Shown: one piece after another, positions 45,101-60,810 of the stretch | Position numbering within the stretch: position 1 is the stretch's first letter | Layout of the letters: the number at the start of each line of letters is the position of its first letter | Source of the DNA: Oscheius sp. JU75 | Taxonomy: Eukaryota > Nematoda > Chromadorea > Rhabditida > Rhabditidae | Reading direction: 5' to 3' | DNA length: 64,000 nucleotides | NCBI GenBank assembly: GCA_037178855.1 | Contig: JASJZC010000006.1 | Coordinates: 7,792,501-7,856,500, forward strand | Position numbers and translations under genes: made by a program | The notes under the pieces: generated by a model | Seen by the model: the letters and a program-made list of their open reading frames with translations, nothing else | The model's database searches: none | Told to the model about the DNA's origin: nothing

Positions 45101-48100
45101 CTCGGATTTTCATATTTTCGCAATGTCGAAGGACAGTATTCATTGCTTCTCAAAGGCAAATGAGAGCGTTCAATTTCCTTCAGGAAGTCGTAAAACGTTT
45201 CACATAGTTTGAAACCGAATGTTTGGCGGTCGAAATCATCCTTTTTTTGCCTTTTGAGCAACCTCATGAGTAATTTGAACATTTTTAGGATCCCCCGTTA
45301 TGATTCCCCCTGATCTACGTGATCCCCTTCTCTGCCAGTCCATTCCGTGGCAGAGATCAGTTCGGTTGCCTTTTGACTGTTTTCAACCTTTCTATAGCAT
45401 TCAGATCAGTGTGATAACGGAGATTTTTTCAAATAGGAATACGATATATATACTCCAATACGATGATTTTCAGGTATTCGAGCGGGACTTCCTCGACGCA
45501 TCGGAGACCCTCTTTAACCGTCTCGGGGACACCAAGGCGCGAGAACTCGACACGTCTGACTACTTTAAGTATGTGGCGAAGCAGATCGAGGAAGAGAGTG
45601 ACCGAGTCGACTTCTATCTGGACGAGTCAACGAGGAAGCCGCTTCTATCCCTCCTGGAAAGCACGCTGATCAGTAAACACATGGCCATAGTTCTTACCCG
45701 AGGTTTGTGCTAGTTTTTTGTCCTTTTTAATGATGAATTCCAGGCCTGGACGCGATTCTGGACGAGAATCGAGCCGAAGATTTGTCTCTCATTTACTCGC
45801 TGATTACAAGAGTAAAAGATGGTCAAGCCTTGTTGAAGGGCAACTTTGCCAACTATATCAAGGTGAATTTTTTATCGATAATTTACTTTGCGCGCGTTGT
45901 CTTCAAGTATCTAAAGAACGTTGCACGTGTGGCTCGATCGGTTAGCTCAGAACAAGAGGTAATTGGGTTTGTTTTCCCGGACCATACAATTTTTTAAGTG
46001 TTTTCATGAAACCCCGAAAACATTTTCAGAAGACTTTTTGTACTATTTGTTGGGCAAGAGACATTATTGTCCCCCTACTTTCACTCACGAGGGATTCAAA
46101 CAGGGGAGACGCTAAAATTTGCCTGAATAAATATTCACAATCAGTTGGTTAGCGCTCCGATTCAGAATCAAAGAGGTCGGGCTCGATCCCCGGCTGGTAC
46201 AATCGTTCACACTTTTCATGAAGCCCACGTTCAGTTGTTGTTAAATCTGTTGTTGGCATCAACTCATCATTTTTTGTCCGTTACTCATTTCCCGCGCACC
46301 TCTCCTTGGTCGAAGTTCGTGCGCAAAATGCCATATCATAAATTCACTTAAAACCATTTTCAGAGGGTCGGAAAGTCGATGGTGATGGACACGGCACGGG
46401 ACAAAAACATGGTCGAGAACCTGATGGCCTTGAAGAATCGACTGGATATTATTGGTAGGAGTTTCAAAGTAGTTTTCAACTAAAAAACGATGTTCAGTAC
46501 ACGACTGCTTCAAAAACGAAGAAAAGTACCAGCAGGCGGAGAAGGATGCTTTCGACTACTTTGTGAACACGCGGCCCAACAAGCCGGCCGAGCTCATTGG
46601 TAACTTTTGGTGTTTTTCCGTTAGTTTGTACTATTTGCAGCCAAGTACATGGACGCCAAGCTGCGGACAGGGAACAAGGAGTCGAGTGACGAGGAGCTGG
46701 ACAAGCTGATGGACAGAGTCATCACCCTCTTCCGATTCATCCAAGGAAAGGACGTCTTCGAGGCATTCTACAAGAAGGATTTGGCCAAACGACTTCTTCT
46801 CGGCAGGAGTGCCTCCGTCGATGCGGAAAAGGCCATGCTGTGCAAGTTGAAACAAGGTTGGCTTTTGTTTTTTTTATTCGAGAAGGAACAGAAACGTTGA
46901 GAATGCATTGCACAGATGATCTTTTGGAAATAGTTCGAGCTGCATGTTTACTATTTGTTAGAAAGTGTTTCGAAGAATCTCTGCTATCAAAATTACGATT
47001 TTTTTTGTGCTGAACATTGTTTCGATGTTTGTCCGTAGTCGCGAACTAGCGAAGCTGTCTTTAGGCTACATGTTACCATGTAAACTTGCGTTAAAAGTAA
47101 ATATAACCGACCATCTTCCACCCAGACGTTTCCGCTTGGACCAGGGTGGAGATTAGTGTGGTCTGATGGTGTTCCAACGTTCTGGACTTAAAAAATATAT
47201 AATTGGACCGCCACTAGGCTTTTGGAACCACGGTTGGTCTCCTGGTAAAGAAACACAGGTTTGCTTCCGCCTTAATATTTCATTTCGCGTGATTTCCTTT
47301 TTCTACGTTTCCAAGATTTAACGTGTTATTGCAAGAATCCTTTGTACTAACTGAGTAAAAAAGACGGAATTCTATAAAATGCTATTGGAGGAACGAACCA
47401 GCGCTTTTTTTTGCAGCTTAAACGATTCGAATCTCCTCTGACAAACCATTTCGCTGATTCTTTGCGATTGCTATAACGCACGACCAAAAGTTCATAGAGT
47501 TTTCAGCAATGACAACCTAGGTAATCTTGACATTTACCGTAAATTTAAAGGAGCGCGTAACAAGAATATTGCGCCAAAGACAAAATAGTACAAGGACCAA
47601 AGGAAATAAGGAGATCAGAAAAACGAGGCAAATTTTAAAGGACTGTCAATGCAATGGGCTCGCGACAATTCGCCCAGCTCATCCTAGCCATTTGCAGTTT
47701 TCAAATCTATTTTCTTTGCAGAATGTGGCCCCGGCTTCACGCACAAGCTGGAGAGCATGTTCAAGGACATGGAGCTGTCGATTGATCTCTGTCAGTCGTT
47801 CCGACAGCACGTCGAGCACGAGGTCGAACAGCACAAAATGCCACCAATTATGGAGTTTAATGTGAACGTGCTGACCCTCGGCCAATGGCCTCATTACAAT
47901 CCTGTCGAGCTCGTTTTGCCCTGTGGAATGAGCAGAAGTCTCCAACTGTTCCAGGATTTCTACCAATCCAAACATCAGGGAAGGAAACTCCAATGGCAAC
48001 ATTCGCTCGGCCACTGCGTCCTGAAGGCCTTCTTCCGAAAAGGAGTGAGTTTCCCTTGAAACTTTGATCCTAAAAGCTACATTTCAGTGTACAAAAGAGC

Positions 48101-48950
48101 TGCAAGTTTCCCTCTATCAGGCTGTAGTCCTGCTACTTTTCAACGGATGCACAGAATTAAGCTTTTCCGACATCCAGCTTGCCGCTAAACTGGACCCGAA
48201 AGAGCTGAAAAGCACGCTGTTCTCTCTGTGTCACGGAAAGTCGCGCATCCTTCTGAGGAGTTCCAAGGAGAAGGAGGTGGGCTTTTTTTTAGCAAAAAAA
48301 AACTAGTAAAAAACGGCTGGAATCAAAAAAGCAAAGATGTGAATTCTATCCTTCCCGTTATGGCTGTTTTTTGCCGATCTTGCCATATCCCTTCGGCTCT
48401 TAGGTGGCGAGGAAAAAATCCATTGTTTAAACTCACTCCTCGCGAGACCCTTTAGCACTGGGAATGAGACGTAATTTCGTGTTTGCTGTCGGTTTTTATA
48501 GTCCGGCTAAACGGACTATAAAGTCACGGAATGTGTTGCTAGTAGTTAGAAGAACCTCGCATTTCAGATGTCTCCGGAGGACAAATTCTCCGTCAACTCG
48601 ACGCTCCAGGAGAAGCTTTACCGCATAAAGATCTCCCAGGTGCAGATGAAGGAGACGGAAGAGGAGCACCAGCAGACGGAAGAGCAGATCAATCAGGACA
48701 GACATTATCAGATCGACGCGGGTGTGGTTAGAATCATGAAGACGCGCAAGACGCTCACACATCAGCAGCTTCTCACTGAACTTTTCGCTCAACTACGGTA
48801 GGATACCTTTTTGAGAATTGAATTTATGGTCCGTTTTCCAGCTTCTCTGTGAAGGCGGCAGATCTGAAGAAGAGAATTAGCTCGCTGATCGAGCGAGACT
48901 TCATCGCGCGAGATAACGACGACCACAACATTTACAAATATGTCGCTTGA
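42102..48950 (+). CDS. cul-4: Cullin-4, scaffold of CRL4 ubiquitin ligases
   Basis: Cullin-4 binds DDB1 at its N-terminus and the RING protein RBX1 at its C-terminus; CRL4 destroys Cdt1 in S phase and so prevents re-replication. Sixteen exons joined in phase give 822 aa. Landmarks: KKLGIRGFK and [13 protein letters not shown] (N-terminal DDB1-binding part), [22 protein letters not shown], the cullin signature [54 protein letters not shown], and [19 protein letters not shown] with the NEDD8-acceptor Lys in VRIMK, ending in IYKYVA. The Ser/Glu-rich first 80 residues are unusual in length. Two introns are long (43.8 kb transposon; 46857-47721). The exon 6/7 junction works only with the acceptor at 44909. 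ATG lies 11 bases after TTTTCAG. Confidence 0.97.
42397..43813 (-). mobile_element. Tc1/mariner-type transposon inserted in a cul-4 intron
   Basis: 1417 bp flanked by TA on each side (42395-42396 and 43814-43815). Ends are inverted: TAGTATATTCACAAAAAA from 42397, and the reverse complement of 43813 leftward reads TAGTGTGTTCACAAAAAA; the arms go on for about 65 nt and include GACCAG...ATCGCGG and GGCGCGGATTCAAA. Without it, the host intron would be 38 nt (GTATTTTTGATA + CTTTGCCG...TTTAG), the usual length here. The inside carries a broken transposase on the minus strand. Confidence 0.9.
42690..43380 (-). pseudogene. Decayed DDE transposase (IS630/Tc1-mariner superfamily)
   Basis: Minus-strand remnants in order: [16 protein letters not shown] (first catalytic-type Asp), a stop after TLTQEDF, then [34 protein letters not shown] and LNPIEHV (the DDE-type Glu in PIE) followed by a TGA where WGFAK would be expected, then a helical end ([15 protein letters not shown]). 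Two internal stops show it is dead. Family named from LPPYHCxLNPIE and the TA target site. Confidence 0.8.
46135..46215 (+). repeat. tRNA-like element in a cul-4 intron
   Basis: AATCAGTTGGTTAGCGCTCC (A box) and GGTCGGGCTCGATCCCCGG (B box) with TTCAGAATCAAAGA between, followed by TGGTACAATCG. No complete cloverleaf. Confidence 0.6.
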
Positions 48951-49084
48951 AAAGAGCCGGTTATTGTGTGTTATATGCCAGTTATATCGTTGTACACCTT
49001 TTTGGAACAACTGTACTTGTGAAACTGTCAGATCCTCCCTTTAGGACTTTTCAAGAACCTTTCTAAAAAAAAAAGCTCTGGAAA

Positions 49085-49165
49085 AGTTTGTCACGCAAGG
49101 GATTCGAACACGCGACGGCTGGCTCCAAGTCTGGCCTCTTACCACCTGAGCTATTTATAAAAAGG
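49085..49165 (-). repeat. tRNA-like element
   Basis: Minus strand: AATAGCTCAGGTGGTAAGAG, B box GTGTTCGAATCCCTTGCGTG, tail ACAAACTTTTCC. The best-formed of three neighbours. Confidence 0.65.
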
Positions 49166-49184
49166 TAGATTTGTAATTGCGGGG

Positions 49185-49250
49185 ATCGCAATTTCGAGTT
49201 CTGGACCCCAGTTAGCATTCCAACCAGCTGAGCTATGCTGCAAAACTCTG
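49185..49250 (-). repeat. tRNA-like element, truncated
   Basis: Minus strand: GCATAGCTCAGCTGGTTGGA with a degenerate downstream half (CTCGAAATTGCGATCCCCG). Confidence 0.5.
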
Positions 49251-49344
49251 CATTCAAATTTCAAGTTTTGTCGAGCACGGTTTTTGTAAAACTCCCAATC
49301 TCACCTTGGGAAGATTTCCGATGCTGTTCCTGCTCGAAATAGCC

Positions 49345-49420
49345 AACTCACAAAGTTTGTAACTCACGGGAATCGAACACAAGGCATCTGCTCAGAGAGG
49401 CACCTTTAAGATATTCACTA
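49345..49420 (-). repeat. tRNA-like element
   Basis: Minus strand: weak A-box part, then TGTGTTCGATTCCCGTGAG and tail TTACAAACTTTGTGAG. Confidence 0.5.
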
Positions 49421-49581
49421 ACAGTTTTACTATAACTTCGAAGGGCTATAACTTTGTTCGGAGCCCGGAAACCCCTAAAAATTACTACTTTTCCTACCCT
49501 CGTTTCGAAAGCCTCAGTGTCTAATCAGAATCGACCACAAGTAGACGGACAGGGAGATCATTTAATATCGTTATACTGTAA

Positions 49582-51038
49582 TTACATGAGCTGGACTTTG
49601 CCGCTCTCCAAATGATCACGCACGGCGTTGAATGAGATCAAATGGACGGAATCCTTTTCCATTTCCACGATACTGTCACTGATTTTGTCCTGGTAGTCGG
49701 GAACCGTCACATTCTCTACATTTTCGGCTACGGTCCGGGCGAAGACCTAAAAAAGTGTACATCAGAGGACAAGGATAGAAAACATGCCCTTTCAAACTCT
49801 GTGTTAATTTCAGCGACGGGGATACGGCGAAAAGGCGGCGGCAGTTTGCCGTAGAGGCACGATTCGAGCAGCTTGGCTTCAGCTGTCGCGAACTTTGCCA
49901 CGAATTGGAGCTCTTCTTCGGCGAGGAGTGGGGCTTTTCCTGGAAATTTACTACTGAAAAACGCCGGAAAAGTAGCAGAAGAACGATAACTTCTTCCCCG
50001 CTCATACTGAGCCCTCCGAAGACGACGCTTCGAGTCGTCTATTGCACAGAAACTCTCCAAGGAGCAAAAGCAAACTTTCATTTTACAACTAATGCAGTCA
50101 AAACAGTAACTTGCCAACTCAAAAAAGTTTCTTCTTGCTTGACTTGTCTTGACAGAAAAGTCCACAAACATTTTCAAGTGGTGTCCCAGAGCTGCCTTGT
50201 GTCGCAGACGGATTACCGCGTATTTTGATGTGCTTCTATTAGAGCTGTACTTCTATTTTTTCAATCCACCCGTTTGGGGGTGCATTGTAATAAAGCAGTG
50301 CTTCAATTAGAGCAATGCTTATATTAGAAGAAATACGGTACATATAGGAAATGAGGCAAAATTCAATTATCACTTCTGCATAAGATGGGTTATTGGCTGC
50401 TTTAAAGTTCCATGAGCTAGATACTATGATGGGGACTTAAGAACCTAACTAGTGTGAAACAATGACACGAAGCTGCTATTTCAACGTCTTGGCGAAGTCT
50501 TGCCAAAAGGCTGACGGATTGACCGAGTAGAGCTGACAATATTTGCTAGAACTGACCTTCATTCGCACGTTGATTGTGTGTATTCAAGAGCCCTCTCGAA
50601 TTTCGCTCTATTTTCTCCAGACGTACTCGCAGATAGTCGTTGACCAGGTAGCCGATTCGGAGTACTTCCATCTTATGAGTGGCTACTTTTAAACTGCCCT
50701 AAAAGAATGTATAGGTTTCTTGAGGGAAAACCTTATTTTTACAGGCGTCAATGTTACTCTCCATACTGTCAACTTGGTCCAGGAGACATTCCGCGGCGTC
50801 GTACTTGTGTGGGAGGAGGGTCGGGGCACAATTTTCATTCACCCAGGCCATTTTCATCTCATGTAATACCTTAAATTGTGATTTTTGAAGCTAAAAAGCG
50901 GCAAACCTCGTCCGGCGTCTTTGCTACGGCTTCATCTTCCTCAAAGACGTACTCTTCTTGTTGCGACGTCGTTTCGTCGGCAAATGTGGTCATGCGCTCG
51001 GAGTCAGTTGGAAGACTGAACGGGAGGGAGCTATCCAT
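49582..51038 (-). CDS. sld-5: GINS complex subunit Sld5 (GINS4)
   Basis: Sld5 is one of four GINS subunits; GINS, Cdc45 and Mcm2-7 form the CMG replicative helicase. Five exons joined in phase give about 232 aa (human protein 223). Landmarks follow the family: MKMAWVNENCAPTLLPHK, SLKVATHKMEVLRIGYLVNDY and YLRVRLEKIER in the A domain, AEEELQFVAKFATAEAKLL, then the C-terminal B domain with DKISDSIVEMEKDSVHLI and the end SGKVQLM. The first 44 residues are acidic and Ser/Thr-rich, longer than usual. ATG lies one base after TTTCCAG. The intron near 50550-49950 is about 600 nt; another is 33 nt. Confidence 0.93.
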
Positions 51039-51835
51039 TCTGGAAATAATAATAAAATAATGAGAAACGCGAAATGAAACAGTAAAGCAGTATAACAGGA
51101 GCCTTGTCAATCCGATCCATTTTATTCAACATTTGCCCCAAAACACTTTGTTATTAGCCTTAGCAGTAGCTTTTATTTCATAACGTTTTCACAACATTAT
51201 TTATTATAGGAAAGACAACGAAATAGCTGAAAAATGACCAAGAGAAGTGTCTCTCGAGAACGTAGAAATTTTGAATTGGCGCTGGTTTGAGTTTGAGCGC
51301 GAATTCAAAATTCATTGGAGTTCTGTTTTTCTGTTTTCTTCTTTCTCGGCTGTGTTTTTCCATTTGTTTTCCTATGCTTTTGCCCAAAATGGCCTGAGTT
51401 ATGAATCCCAAATAAAATAGAGCAATGCGCTACTTGTTTGCCAACAAAATTCCCACTTATTTACGTTCTAAACACGGAATAAACAACGTCGATCTCTAAT
51501 GACACGCGCTGTTGACAACAGCCAAATTAGTTTTTCTCTCCCTTCTTTGTTTGCACTCTGACTATTTTCAATGCGAAAGAAGCTGGCAGTGTACTAGCTG
51601 GGGTGGTGCTTGCCTGCCATTGGTCCTCACCAGAGACGCAGACACTCCCGCCTGACAACATCTCTTGTGAAACTGTTTTCTCTCCCTGTTATTAGAGGGT
51701 TTTCTACTGGTTTTCTGAATTTTGTTGTCTGAAAAGTTCACAATCTTGAGCAGAGCTCGAGCTGATTCATTCTTTCCCTTATCTTTCTTGTTTGTACGTC
51801 CTCTCGTTTTGTTTTCATCTGCCTTTTCCTTCAGA
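51039..51835. other. Divergent promoter region
   Basis: Between sld-5 (minus) and the DHHC gene (plus). AT-rich; minus-strand open frames here have no support. Nothing else seen. Confidence 0.5.
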
Positions 51836-53336
51836 ATGTTCTCTCTCCACGAAGAGGATCGCGAAATTGATGATTTGAAGTCAAGGATCTTCAAGTTATT
51901 GCCGAAACAACCACAGGACATTGTAAGTCTTAACTTCAGACCGATTGTAACACGAAATTTTCAGGCAGCAACAGCAATATTTCTGGTTGTGATGCCGATC
52001 GGCTTCCTCATGCACATCTTCTGGGTTTTGCCCACATGGTATCCGGCATTCGGCGAGGGTGAGTCATTGTTCAGTCATTTTCATTCAAGAAGACTTCGAA
52101 AAGCGCTGTCTGAGTCAGTGGTCTTCATTTTTTGCAGATTTAAAGTGTTTGGAAGGCGTTGCCTCCTCCTGAAAATGCTTCCTAGGCTTGAATATACAGA
52201 ATCGTCCTGTGGATAGATGAATAAGCAACGAGAATAAAAAAATTCCAAGGAATTGCTTATATTACTTCTGGTCTGCTGCGCTGACCATTTCCCAATAAAA
52301 CCAGGCCATCCATGGCTATGGGAACCCTCCTATTGTGTATTTCGGCCATGTAAAAAAATGAGAAATCAGGCTCCGTATTGGCAGATAATACTTTTCCACT
52401 TTCAGCGTGGAACATTCGCGTAGGAGCCATGCTTCTTCTCGCCTTCAACGTCTACTACAACTGGTGGATGATGATTTACACCGGTCCGAGCGGAAGAAAT
52501 GCCGTCCTTCCGAATGTGGTCAAGCCCGGCTTCCGATATTGTCACTCCTGTCACACAAATGCACCGCCACGAGCCTATCATTGTCCAGGTATCTTTCTTG
52601 GTCTTCGTTTGAGAAAAAAACTTCAGTTTGCGACATGTGCGTGTTCCGTCGAGATCACCACTGCTCCTTCGGAGCCGTCTGTGTCGGTCACTTTAATCAG
52701 CGATATTTCATGGCCTCCATCTTGAACCTACTCCCGCTGATGGCAGCTCTGACAAAGTGGGTTTTTATTTAACTTACAATATTACTACGAATTCCACTTT
52801 CAGTCTGACCTGGGACTTCATCTGGACCAAAATGGATGGCCCGTTCACTCTCGGCAAGATTTGGCAGCTGTGCCTTCCTCATCTAGCCCTCGTTGCCAGG
52901 TAATTTCGTCTCCAATACAGCGATCAGTCTGCCAGTACAAATGTTGATGAGCCAGAGCATCGGATTTGCTTTTATGAATACCCTATTTGCAGGTACATCA
53001 CACTCTACCAGTTCGGCTGTCTCGTCTTTCTCGCTTCCACAGCAACTGTCTTCTTCTTCACTATCTACCTCCTCTCCGCCCAGCTCTTCTGTCTCATCAA
53101 TGGACAGACTCGCATCGAATATCTCATGGTTTGTCCCACTTGCGTCTTTCCCAAAAAAAAACCCTATACAGGAAGTTCATGCCTACCAGCTCGGTCTCTT
53201 CGAAAACCTCAAACAGACTCTCGGTACGCGGTGGTATCTGATCGCCCTATCTCCCTTCATCCCTTCCCCTCTGCCCTCCGACGGTACCAGTTTCATTACC
53301 CGTGATATCGAACGCGTCTCCACGAAGAATCTCTAG
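51836..53336 (+). CDS. DHHC palmitoyltransferase (ZDHHC24-like)
   Basis: Attaches palmitate to Cys of target proteins on Golgi/ER membranes. Seven exons (51836-51922, 51965-52058, 52406-52588, 52627-52756, 52804-52899, 52993-53128, 53172-53336) in phase give 296 aa. N-terminal cytoplasmic 30 residues; spans at about 31-53 (AIFLVVMPIGFLMHIFWVL) and 62-80 (AMLLLAFNVYYNWWMM); the Cys-rich domain YCHSCHTNAPPRAYHCPVCD...RRDHHC with catalytic Cys in DHHC, then GAVCVGHFNQRYF; two or more later spans (YQFGCLVFLASTATVFFF). Ends with a Pro/Ser-rich tail. Cys-rich domain and length fit ZDHHC24. ATG one base after TTCAG; AATAAA at 53373. Confidence 0.95.
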
Positions 53337-53742
53337 TCATTCTGTTGCACAGGTTGTACATATTTTGGACATAATAAACTACAAGTACATAGTTCTTGTT
53401 CATAGCTGATGGGTGGTCTTTTTTTAACAAAGTTGTTTGCAAGCCGGGACTTCGAAGTGCAGCTTTTCTAAGATAGACCCAAGACTTTCAATATGAGAGG
53501 GAAGTTGTCGGCGTTCAGTTTGAGACGACAATGTTCAGCACAAGTGTTTCCGCTTCCCATGGTGGGAACTCAAGGAGACATGCTTCCGCTGATCCTGCGC
53601 CGGTACCATCCAACCCTCCTGTCACTTTATGACAGTTCGTTTGTCAGATCTTTGGCTTCCAAAGACTACCGTATTACTGTCCTACAATTAGACGGATTGT
53701 AGGTCCGCCCAGAGACACGATATCAAAATCTCAAAATCTTCA
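53337..53742. other. Convergent spacer
   Basis: Between the DHHC gene (plus) and coq-4 (minus). A 69-codon plus-strand open frame (53493-53702) has no recognisable content. Nothing else seen. Confidence 0.5.
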
Positions 53743-55476
53743 TTAAGCAGTCTGTACCGGCAGTGAACTAATACCCAATTCGTTCTGTAGCTCCGCCAAC
53801 GGCTTTTCCCAATGGTTTTCCCAGTCGAAGGCAATGAAGAGTCGTCCATTGAGTGCCTGTTCCTTGACCCAGGGCAGATGTGTCGACAGTAGCTGGGTTC
53901 TATGTCTAAAAGTCTTTCAACTACTCTCACTTAACCTCAGCTCACTTGGTCAAAAGACGAGCCCCGCCAAAGACTGCTGCTGAAACGGCCATGGGCAGAC
54001 CGAGCTGAATAGCCTCGAAATACTTGACGGTCACCTCGCCGATCATGTTTGTGTTCATTTGTAGGACTATGTGAGTGAAATCGTGTGTTTCCCGGTACCG
54101 TTGCATGACGTAGAGGTGTCGAGGATCGTCCACGTATTTTACTGCAGGTCTGGCGTTGGGAGAAGTGTTTAGACGGTCGAGAAAACTAAAAAGAGTACGG
54201 TCAAGCTATACAGACCAGAGTTACTCGCAGTAGCTGATTTGGGTCGACAACTTCCGTGTCATTGAAGAATGTTTACATACCAAATCTTTTGTTTTTGCCA
54301 CCTAAAGGGCAGTCATGAATTAAGACAAGGTATAGACCAAATGTGACTTAAACACATATCGTACCCCACGATTAATGCTCGAATAATGTTGCCAAAAAGT
54401 ACATCCTTCCGCCCATTTTTTATTGCATTTATTCTTTGGTTATGACCCGGAAGTTTTAGGCTTGAAACTATACTTAGGCAACCAAGGGGCGCAAACCTGG
54501 TGCGTCGTTTTTCTCGAAAATGGCTAGTATAAAGCATAGCCCTGGCCCTAAGGTACCTTCAGCAAAACGAGGGTTGTTCGACTATACTTTGAGAATATTG
54601 AACGTGCTTGTCGGCATGATATGGCAAGCGGCCAAGCCAGTTTAATTTTCTCGAAATTTAGTAGGGAAATTACGCCCCATTTTCAGTACAAACCGGTTTC
54701 GCGAGAAACTAAATCTAAAGGACTGCGCGTTCACCTATCTAGCTGGACGGAGTCTGCTCAACAGGCTATGTAGTTCCGCCCGCACGATACTTATTCCAAA
54801 AAGGTAGAGTCAGGTGCAAACAAGGTATTGTCACCGCTGCCTAAACGGCATTGTGCCTCTGTGGGTTCGATTTCGGAGAGTTTTCAGACCGAAGGTACCC
54901 TCTTGGAGCCACACATGCTCAAGCTTTGTTGATATCGAGTCTGTTTGTTTCAAACTCACTTCGAGTACTCCTTTCCGAATGTTCCTTCCGGCAACTTGGC
55001 CAGAAAGGATCTATCAACTGTGTCATTGTTGATCCGGGGCTGTTCTGTCAGAAGACGGGCTCCGATCACGTCCTTTTCCATTCTTTGTCTGTGAAAGAAT
55101 GCGACAGAGATCTAACACAAGTACCTGATATTTTCGAGAACTGGCGGAATCGCTGTTGCTTCTCCCATCGCGGCTACCATATCTCCTCGTCTTGGGTCCA
55201 TAATAGCCGTGGCTGCAGAGCCAACTCCTAAGGCAAGACGAGAGAGGACAGAAAGAGGAATGTGTGACGTGTAGATGGACATTTTCGTGGTGTTTTTGAA
55301 GTTGGAACTGCCCAGAAAGCGGCCAGGAATATGAGAAAGTCGACCGGGACGCAATTGCGTATCTCTTCCAGTAAATAAGGGCTTTCCATCATGTTGCTGC
55401 AGGTCAGCTAAAATAATACCAAGTGACAGGGAAGACCATGCTGACAGGTTCCAGGAATGGACTGAGCATGCTTCAT
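53743..55476 (-). CDS. coq-4: Ubiquinone biosynthesis protein COQ4, mitochondrial
   Basis: COQ4 works in the mitochondrial coenzyme Q complex, at the step that decarboxylates/hydroxylates carbon 1 of the ring. Five exons (55476-55437, 55407-55125, 55088-54960, 54185-53946, 53905-53743) in phase give 284 aa. Landmarks: [75 protein letters not shown], the metal-binding HDxxH(x11)E motif (HDFTHIVL...NMIGE), [10 protein letters not shown] and the end ELGISSLP. All motif residues are intact. The start is uncertain: this Met is the first one after a TTTCAG acceptor, and a Met further upstream would add a longer mitochondrial leader. The 774-nt intron 3 has no clear content. Confidence 0.93.
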
Positions 55477-55741
55477 GAGAAAAATTGGCGGCCGGTTTAC
55501 TGAAATTTTGAAGAAAATTCGCATTTCAGATTTCCAGCGCGCATCCCTTGGCGAAAGAGCAGCTCCGTATGGCTTATAGAACACTAATTCATTCGTTTTA
55601 CTCATTTAGAAGCTGAATGCTAGTCTAAAACCTTCAACAATGCTCGTGAACATGTATATTTTCTTAAAAAGTGGCCTTATTTATTATTTTGCGAAGCCAG
55701 TCTCAGTTTTTCTTAACAATGTGGCTTGACATCTGCCTTGA

Positions 55742-56180
55742 TTACAAGTCAGTCCTTCCCTGGTTTCCAAAACATGCAGGGAGAGGACAATCGTAAGTGA
55801 CGCGTTCACATGGACAGGAAAAGGAAAAGTGTCTGGTTGACAAAAACATGTTAATCAGGGCAGGATCAGGCATGGCGGTAAATTCGAATGTTGGACCGGG
55901 ACCCACTGCATGCTGTTTGCAAGCGGGCAAGCCTGACAGGAGGCGAAGCAGATTAAAACGGACAGAATGCGCTTGGGCGAAGTTGAGAAATTCAGAAAAA
56001 ACCTGACCTGTTTTCCAAGATTGTAGCGTAAAAACAGAGTGAGACAGGAAGCAAGATGACAGAAAGGGGAAATTCGTGTAAAAACTGGAACATGAACATA
56101 AAACTTTACTCAATACGAGCAATCTGTGAGCTTTTTCACCGAATTTCTGCTGTGATCCTCGTCCCGAGCGCCTCGTCATT
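55742..56180 (-). CDS. Overlapping downstream open frame, uncertain
   Basis: An ATG overlaps the DNLZ stop (ATGA) and opens a frame MTRRSGRGSQQKFGEKAHRL, which joins through a possible intron (donor at 56112, acceptor AAAACAG at 56011) to a 85-codon exon with SEFLNFAQAHSVRFNLLRLL and a Cys-rich end (CPCERVTYDCPLPACF). The intron is a multiple of three and itself open. No family recognised; another frame is open over much of it, so it may just be DNLZ 3' untranslated sequence. Confidence 0.3.
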
Positions 56181-57029
56181 TCGAATTCTGTTCTATCGAT
56201 GGATCGGCTGTATTTGCCTAGAATAACCAATTCACAAGAACAAAATACTGAACCCTAACCTGTTCAATTGAAGTCACGCCATTCTGCTCGATCTTGATGC
56301 CCCTCTTGACAACTTCTCCCTTTTCCGCGAGAATCTGCTCGATATTCCGGCCTTTGAAGTCCTCAAACCAGCCCAGGTGATCAGCTATGATGTGGTGGTT
56401 TCGACAGCCGTCGCAGGTGATAATCACGACTCCCTTCTCGTAGGATTGTTTCGAGAACGTCTTTGGGCCCTGAAAGATAAGGTATTGGGCTGCGTAAATC
56501 CCTGGAAAATCATCTCGTAAACCTCAAAAAAAAACGAGTGCTTATGGGTGAGCAGAGTAAAAGAAGCGTGCGGTTGAAACTCTCGTTAGCTAGCTCGGAC
56601 ACTGGTATTGACAAGGTTCTCAGACGGTATTGCAAGCAAATTTTGTCTTCCGCGGTATCACTTGAATTATATCTTACTCTAAAAGTTCATATCTCATGAT
56701 CAGGAGCAAAAGATGAGCAAAAACCTCAAAAAAAAAAACTTGAAAATTTCAACGGAAATAGGCCCTATGAAGATTGGTAAGGAAAGCGCAACAGAAGACA
56801 AGCTTGCTCGAATTACTTCCCCTTCTACAGGCTCGAAAATGCAGATTCACTTTAATTTTTTTTTTTTACATAAGACAAAACTAGAGCAAAGACTTACCTG
56901 CCTCGTCCCGCAGACCTTACAAGTGTATTGAATTGACAGCTGCGGCTGTTGTTGACCTATAGCCCGGGAACAGTTCCTCACAAACGATCTTCCCAAACGA
57001 AAACTGCTCGAAATCAGAGAGCTCAACAT
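56176..57029 (-). CDS. DNLZ: DNL-type zinc finger, mitochondrial Hsp70 escort protein
   Basis: Zim17/DNLZ keeps mitochondrial Hsp70 soluble and active during protein import. Three exons give 127 aa: 57029-56899, about 56469-56262 and 56219-56176. The first 25 residues (MLSSLISSSFRLGRSFVRN) are basic and hydroxylated with no acidic residue, a good import signal. The zinc site is two pairs of Cys: YTCKVCGTR and ITCDGCRNHH. The DNL signature is DHLGWF here, with Asn replaced by His. Ends SIEQNSK. It lies 207 nt downstream of mcm-7 in the same direction, with AATAAAA and a GCAG acceptor in the gap, so it may be the second gene of an operon. Confidence 0.93.
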
Positions 57030-57236
57030 GAAAAACTATTTTCTGCTAGGAGACAGTGGCGCAATTTGAATTTGCGGTAGGGCGTGTATACTGACAGATT
57101 TTGCAAGGAGAGCAATACAAGGACGAGTTGATTTTATTTTAAACGTAGCAGCATAATAGTAGGGGGAAAGAAGGCATTTTACAAAGTTATAAGGGAGAGG
57201 AGAGATCATGGGGTGTGTAAACAGCAAACACAAAAC

Positions 57237-60810
<3,574 letters not shown>

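Larger units (their letters stand above)
48951..49581. other. Convergent spacer with three tRNA-like elements
   Basis: Between the 3' ends of cul-4 (plus) and sld-5 (minus). It contains three minus-strand tRNA-like elements in a row and palindrome-like text near 49440-49500 (GGGCTATAACTTTGTTCGGAG). Confidence 0.6.
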
